This document shows positions 59,863 through 64,000 of a stretch of 64,000 nt of DNA, piece after piece (position 1 is the first letter of the stretch; every line of letters begins with the position of its first letter). A model generated the notes under the pieces. The model saw nothing but the letters and a program-made list of their open reading frames with translations. It did not search any database and was not told where the DNA came from. Origin of the DNA: Boletus sp. NGJ. Its lineage: Eukaryota > Basidiomycota > Agaricomycetes > Boletales > Boletaceae. The translations under genes and the position numbers were made by a program. The stretch covers positions 62,001-126,000 of the forward strand of contig JAGTXK010000138.1 in NCBI GenBank assembly GCA_019096195.1. The letters are read 5' to 3'.

Positions 59863-61002
59863 CTAGGCGGACGCGCTAAGCCCCAATGCGCGTGCTCCAG
59901 CGCCAATGCCGCCTTCCCATCCCAGGAATCGTTCGCTCGTCGCGCTGTACCCATCATCATGCTCAAAGCCTGGCAGCTCGTCCTCGTCATCCCACGCGCC
60001 AATCGCACGTCGCGTGCGCGCCCACACGGTGATGAACAATACTCGCTTCAATTTCGGGTTCAAAAAGAACCAGTGCGAAGACCAGAGCAAAGCGCCATCT
60101 CGACGCTTCAGGCGGACGTGGGGAAAGTCGGAGCGCAGCGGAGAGTCGTCGTTGCTACTGCCGCTACTACAATTGCGGAAGAGCATGCGTGACTGTCGGT
60201 CACTCGTATCGACGGTGCGGGGGCTGGCGCGGTGTTGGGGGGAAGATGATCTGTCGACGTCGTATTCGTCAAACTCAAATGTGGCGTCTTCGTCAATGTC
60301 GTCTGAAGAGTATTCGTCAGCGACGGAAGCGACATCGTCCTCGTCGTCGGAGTAGTCATTGGCATGAGGATCGGAATCGATGTCAGGTGAGTAGGAGAAC
60401 ACCTGACAGTCGGTCAACCCAATGACCTCATCCAATATGCGGTAAAGCGTAGGGTGGGTGCCTGACTGTATTTGTGGTGGGGCATACGGACTCGATAGGG
60501 TCTGCATTAGGGGTAATGATGATGAAGAGGTTGGGACAGAGGACGGGAAGAAGTTGGGCGACGTCGGTGGATAAGCAGAGTAAGTGCGCGGTGCTCTGAC
60601 ACCGCCACGGTGAGGAGATAATAGGGTGGTGCTCAGCGAATTGAGCACGCTGGCCCCATTCTTTTCTTTATGAAAGTGGGCGGGGCGCACGTCAGAGAAC
60701 TCGTGGTCGGGAAAGGCGATGTTGAGTGTCGCTATGAGAAGGTAGAGGGTCTTGCGGGAGGCGTGCTTGTCCATGGGGCCGAATGGGGTTTCTTCAGGCT
60801 CACGGTCGAGCCACGAAGGGAGAGGCGGTGAATGAGACAACTCGTCATTGTATGCGTGCTCGAGGGATTTAAAGAGCTTCTTGTCGCGTTTGATGTTCTT
60901 GCAGCTGTACGCTTCGATTCTGGTGTGCACGGCGCATTCTGGGCCCTCGTGTGTGAGGGCCTGGGCGAGGCGGGTAAGTTCTGGGAATTCTATGTACTTC
61001 AT
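59863..61002 (-). CDS. MAF1: Maf1, repressor of RNA polymerase III
   Basis: Single-exon gene, 379 residues. Maf1 blocks: MKYIEFPELTRLAQAL, VHTRIEAYSCKNIKRDKKLF, HASRKTLYLLIATLNIAFPD, then DEVIGLTDCQVFSYSPDIDSD and SSHWFFLNPKLKRVLFITVW. Between the A-box and B-C boxes are S/P-rich loops, and a long acidic linker (YSDDEDDVASVADEYSSDD) lies before the last block. Under stress, dephosphorylated Maf1 binds Pol III in the nucleus and stops tRNA synthesis; TORC1 and PKA oppose this. No intron, which is unusual in this window. A short upstream frame overlaps its start codon (see findings). Confidence 0.93.
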   Translation of the reverse strand: MKYIEFPELTRLAQALTHEGPECAVHTRIEAYSCKNIKRDKKLFKSLEHAYNDELSHSPPLPSWLDREPEETPFGPMDKHASRKTLYLLIATLNIAFPDHEFSDVRPAHFHKEKNGASVLNSLSTTLLSPHRGGVRAPRTYSAYPPTSPNFFPSSVPTSSSSLPLMQTLSSPYAPPQIQSGTHPTLYRILDEVIGLTDCQVFSYSPDIDSDPHANDYSDDEDDVASVADEYSSDDIDEDATFEFDEYDVDRSSSPQHRASPRTVDTSDRQSRMLFRNCSSGSSNDDSPLRSDFPHVRLKRRDGALLWSSHWFFLNPKLKRVLFITVWARTRRAIGAWDDEDELPGFEHDDGYSATSERFLGWEGGIGAGARALGLSASA

Positions 61003-61549
61003 CGTCGACCGAGTCGTTGTTCAAGAACGAGCGAGCCACGGGGAACTTGCACGTCGGTCGGAGTGTAATCGACTCCCATTTCAAGAATTGTGGCACTCGG
61101 AAACGTTCGTTCGGTGACAAGATGCTCAGCGACCGGGGCACGTTCAACTAGACGCTTGTTATCTACGGTCAATACTGAGATCTTGGGAACCAGACCATGA
61201 GGTTAACATGGTCGGTGAATGGTATGTTGCACCCATGGGGACCTCGCGTCTAACGTGGTCCATGCACTTGCGAAGATCCATTCGCTCGTACTTCGGGTTT
61301 TCTCATGCAGAACCTGACTTCCCCATGCGAGCCAGTTCTTCCGTTTCACATTCACAGGGTATTACTAGGATGTCACGAATCACCCCACCTCTTCATCAGT
61401 TCCCTAGCCGATTCCTCGCCTTGAGCTGCGCAACATATCTTGGCTCCATATCACAAATCACGACCGTCGGGGGAGCATACTTACCCAGGTCATCCAAACT
61501 GTACTGTAGATTTAAAGTGAGATCGAGGGCCGTCAGCACTCGAACGTAA
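61003..61549. other. MAF1 upstream region with unassigned open text
   Basis: On the minus strand a frame with KISVLTVDNKRLVERAPVAE and MGVDYTPTDVQVPRGS ends at 60999, overlapping the MAF1 start. No family recognised and no complete gene could be built. It may be 5' UTR, or remains of the mannanase locus 3' flank. Confidence 0.3.
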
Positions 61550-62781
61550 AGGGTGGCATACCGGATAAAGCTATGTCAAAGTCTATGAACGCGCTCCTAG
61601 AAAGCGAAACAAAACAACGTACATGGAAAGTACCAAAGTCGATGCCCTGCGAACCGCTGTCGAGGTCTCAGTCGCATACCCGTATATCCGGAGCGAAGAC
61701 GAACTTGTAAGAGGCATCCAAGCTGTTTGTCCAGTTGAACCAGCCTTCGTCACCGACGGCGACGAGATGGTTGCGGTCGAGGGACTTGATGTATGCGGAC
61801 ATGGTCTTTACCCAGTTGGTGATGGTGGTGGGTCGTGCATGTTCCAGACGTGGCACTACTCGCTAGGTCGATCTGCTGAGCATGGGGAGTACACGAAGAC
61901 TTTCTCACTTGGTAGAGCACGTGCAGCGGGGCTCGTTTGCTATAGGAATATGTCAAATGAGGAAAGATCCAAGGATGGTTCGTTCGTCGAGATACCTCTC
62001 TATCCAAATTTTGATATATGCATCCTAACACGGACCGATGAATGGGCAGTAGAAGGAACGGGTAAAAAGACATACGATGACTTTGGGGTTGGTGTAGAGA
62101 TAGTCGTGTGGTTGGCCCTGACCGAGAATTTGTCGACGTAGACATCCATTACTCCATAATCACCCCAATTGTTAGTCAACGTGACGATGAGACGGACGTC
62201 GTTCGCTTTCGCGGCAGCGATGACATTGTCTTGAAAGGCAACATGAGGAATTTGACCAACGCAAGAGAATGTAGAGCAGTCTGACCAAAGTTCTCGAGAC
62301 CAGTTGGACCGTAGGCGTGCTTCCGTTCCAGAGCTGGTAGTAGACCCCGCTTGTAGCGGTGACCTCGTTGAAGCCCCTGACAGGTTTCGGACGTCAAAAG
62401 GGTTGCATTGCGTTCATAAGGGAATACTTGCCATGCGCGGACGGTTGTGCCTCCCGTCGCCGCAATGCTGTGGAAGGTAACGTTCATTTCGTCGGCGGTA
62501 AGACCCATGAGAACCCAGTAGGAGTTGGCGCTATTAAAGCGAGCTCTGAAACGGGTCTTGTAAAGAAGGCATGGGACTACTACTGTGTCACGGTACGGCA
62601 TGCCGTTGAGTGTGAAACCCTGACCGTCGATCTTGACGAAGCCAGCGGACTGTCTCGCATCAGGATTGGCAAGCTGTCCATGATATAGTCGATGTTGCTA
62701 AGCACGAGGAGGAGCGATGCATCTCACCGACGTGACTGCGGTCATGAGCAGGGCGACGAAATTAGCACCTAGCTTCAACAT
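61550..62781 (-). pseudogene. GH5_7 endo-beta-1,4-mannanase pseudogene
   Basis: Secreted mannanase text in the right order: signal-like MLKLGANFVALLMTAV, GFVKIDGQGFTLNGMPY, NSANSYWVLMGLTADEMN, GGTTVRAWGFNEVT, GPTGLENFD, DVRLIVTLTNNWGDYGVMDV, QGQPHDYLYTNPKVI, IKIWIERYLDE, ANEPRCTCS (acid/base glutamate), PTTITNWVKTMSAYIKSLD and VAVGDEGWFNW. The pieces lie in different frames without plausible introns between: shifts after NGSTPT, at YVD/QIL and before PTTITNW, and the WEL residues before ANEPR are missing beside an in-frame stop. The EEYG nucleophile block was not found. One intron has a GC donor (62431-62377, TG|GCAAGT). The host gene is therefore broken, unless the assembly is poor here. Confidence 0.75.
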
Positions 62782-63315
62782 ATCATATCGTCGTGATGCA
62801 CGATTGCCGAAAATACGGGACGTACGGTCACCAGTGCCTTCAAAACACGTTGCTTTTGTGGCACTCTAGGTAATCTCGACTGAGATCAAGTGTTTCATCG
62901 GCTTTGTAGTAGAGGACGAGAAATGTACGAGGTTTCGCCGGCACCCGGACCTGATACCGAAATCGTAGCGGTGCTCCCGCTGGTCCTCAACTCGGTTCAT
63001 AGCTAAAAACCGAGCGAGGAACTCCCCCCACTACTGTGGGAGTTGGCGACGCGGAGTGTCTAGTGATCGATTGATCCTAGGCGGGCCGCCATGGATCAGC
63101 GCGCGCTTGCTGGCGGGTGGGTGTGTTTCTGAAACTAACTTTAGTGTGCACTTCAATGGACTCATCGTGTACCTCACGCGAGGCTTGATCTCATGACCGC
63201 GTGTTTCGCACAAACAAGCTTGGTTTTGGTGCATGGACAAGTCTTCTGATCGGATGACCGGGCTTGTCCTCAAGGATTTCATTGTTGGTTGGTGTGAATA
63301 CATACACAAGGGATC
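62782..63315. other. Intergenic stretch
   Basis: About 530 bp, old mannanase promoter and 3' flank of the aldolase gene. A GC-rich patch near 63080-63120 (CGGGCCGCC, CGCGCGC) but no gene seen. Confidence 0.4.
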
Positions 63316-64000
63316 CTACAGGGCTTTTTCCATGGCAATTAATTCCTCTAGCTTTTCGAGATAGGGGCCACGCAATTGCTGAGCAGTTGCAACTTGCAGG
63401 GGACTCCTGACAAGAGGTTTGCCATAACCCCAATGCTTGGCGACCAATGCCTTGATTCCACCAATTCCACCAACTTTTTTAGTTGCAAAGTCACCTTGGC
63501 CCAACAACGCCTGCAACTTCATGGCGTCTTTGATGTTACCACTCAGGTAGAGCTGATACAACTTCATATGGAGTTTGGGAACGATGTTTGGAAGTGCTGC
63601 GATAGCGCCTGCACTGCCAGACAAGAGACCTTGGAGGAGGACCTCTGAGACGCCTGCGAGGGTGGCGAACTCTGAGGTGGGTTTGGCGGAGGTGAGACGG
63701 TGGAGTTTCCCGATACTGCCGCACGAGAGCTTTGTGCCAACGATGTTCGGGTGGTTGGACAGCTCGAGGATGATGTCTGAATCGAGGTTGAGACCTGCTG
63801 TGACGGTGGGGAAGTTGTAGACGAGATACGGGAGGGGAGAGTGGGTGGCGACCTGGAGTGGTGTTGAGTGAGAGACTGGGATCAAGTGTGGATGTACGTA
63901 CGTCACGATGGAATGCGAGAATGGCGTCGTTGGTCATCTGACCGGGCCATACGGAGGGGGTCAAGACAAGGACGTAGTCTGCGCCAACCTCCTTGGCATC
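63316..64000 (-). CDS. DapA-family aldolase (dihydrodipicolinate synthase-like), partial
   Basis: Class I aldolase/lyase of the DHDPS superfamily; only the C-terminal part lies in the window. Seen: VGADYVLVLTPSVWPG at the edge, then after a GTACGT...CCAG intron VATHSPLPYLVYNFPTVTAG (the catalytic tyrosine in YNFP), NIVGTKLSCGSIGKLHR (Schiff-base lysine in GTKLS), LLQGLLSGSAGAIAALPN and a C-terminal helical part ending MEKAL. Fungal members are often 4-hydroxy-2-oxoglutarate or 2-keto-3-deoxy-sugar-acid aldolases rather than lysine-pathway enzymes, since fungi make lysine by the aminoadipate route; the substrate is thus unsure. The start lies beyond the right edge. Confidence 0.85.

Noticed and set aside
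61208-61549. Plus-strand 113-codon frame upstream of MAF1
   Set aside because: No domain, unlike composition, and overlaps equally plausible minus-strand text; no gene could be built on either strand.

Overview
The window reads as nuclear DNA of a filamentous basidiomycete, probably an Agaricomycete. Genes are dense, lie on both strands and are cut by many introns of about 45-65 bp. The protein set is typical: a Pho84-type transporter, a fungal GT41 O-GlcNAc transferase, a YDG/SRA protein, a cytosolic-looking Mn superoxide dismutase and a GH5 mannanase. I saw no rRNA, tRNA, CRISPR array, intact transposon or virus-like element. Gene models were built by reading conserved motifs across GT-AG (and several GC-AG) splice sites, so internal junctions are predictions.

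Layout. 1-12.2 kb: a Zn2Cys6 transcription factor (-) shares a 139-bp divergent promoter with a TMEM41/VTT membrane protein (+); two adjacent ARID DNA-binding genes (+) follow. 12.4-17.8 kb: a Yju2/Cwc16 splicing factor (-), ribosomal protein uS10/S20 (+) and an inositol-polyphosphate 5-phosphatase with large insertions (-). 18.8-21.4 kb: a tiny two-exon Atg44/mitofissin gene (-), a NAT9 acetyltransferase (+) and a stand-alone SRA gene (+). 21.9-30.8 kb: a disordered protein (-), an alpha/beta hydrolase (-), the GATOR1 subunit Npr3 (+), an extended-SDR epimerase (-), Mn-SOD (-) and an orphan (-). 30.9-40 kb: Nop15/NIFK (+), phosphate transporter (-), LYR protein ETFRF1 (-), eIF1A (+), F-box/ankyrin-like protein (-) and sugar transporter (-). 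40.5-54.4 kb: macro-domain protein (-), YANK/STK32 kinase (-), Yvc1 TRP channel (+), APC6/Cdc16 (+) and O-GlcNAc transferase (+). 54.4-59.8 kb: a gene-poor island with a degraded coiled-coil relic and one cysteine-rich orphan. 59.8-64 kb: Maf1 (-), a decayed GH5_7 mannanase pseudogene (-) and a DapA-family aldolase cut by the window end (-).

Most genes are unrelated housekeeping functions. Npr3 (upstream of TORC1) and Maf1 (downstream of TORC1, on Pol III) belong to one signalling axis but lie 32 kb apart, so I read this as chance. The most notable points are the Atg44 gene, GC-AG introns and very small exons in conserved genes, the ARID pair, the fungal OGT, the SRA protein, the 5-phosphatase insertions and the 54-60 kb island.
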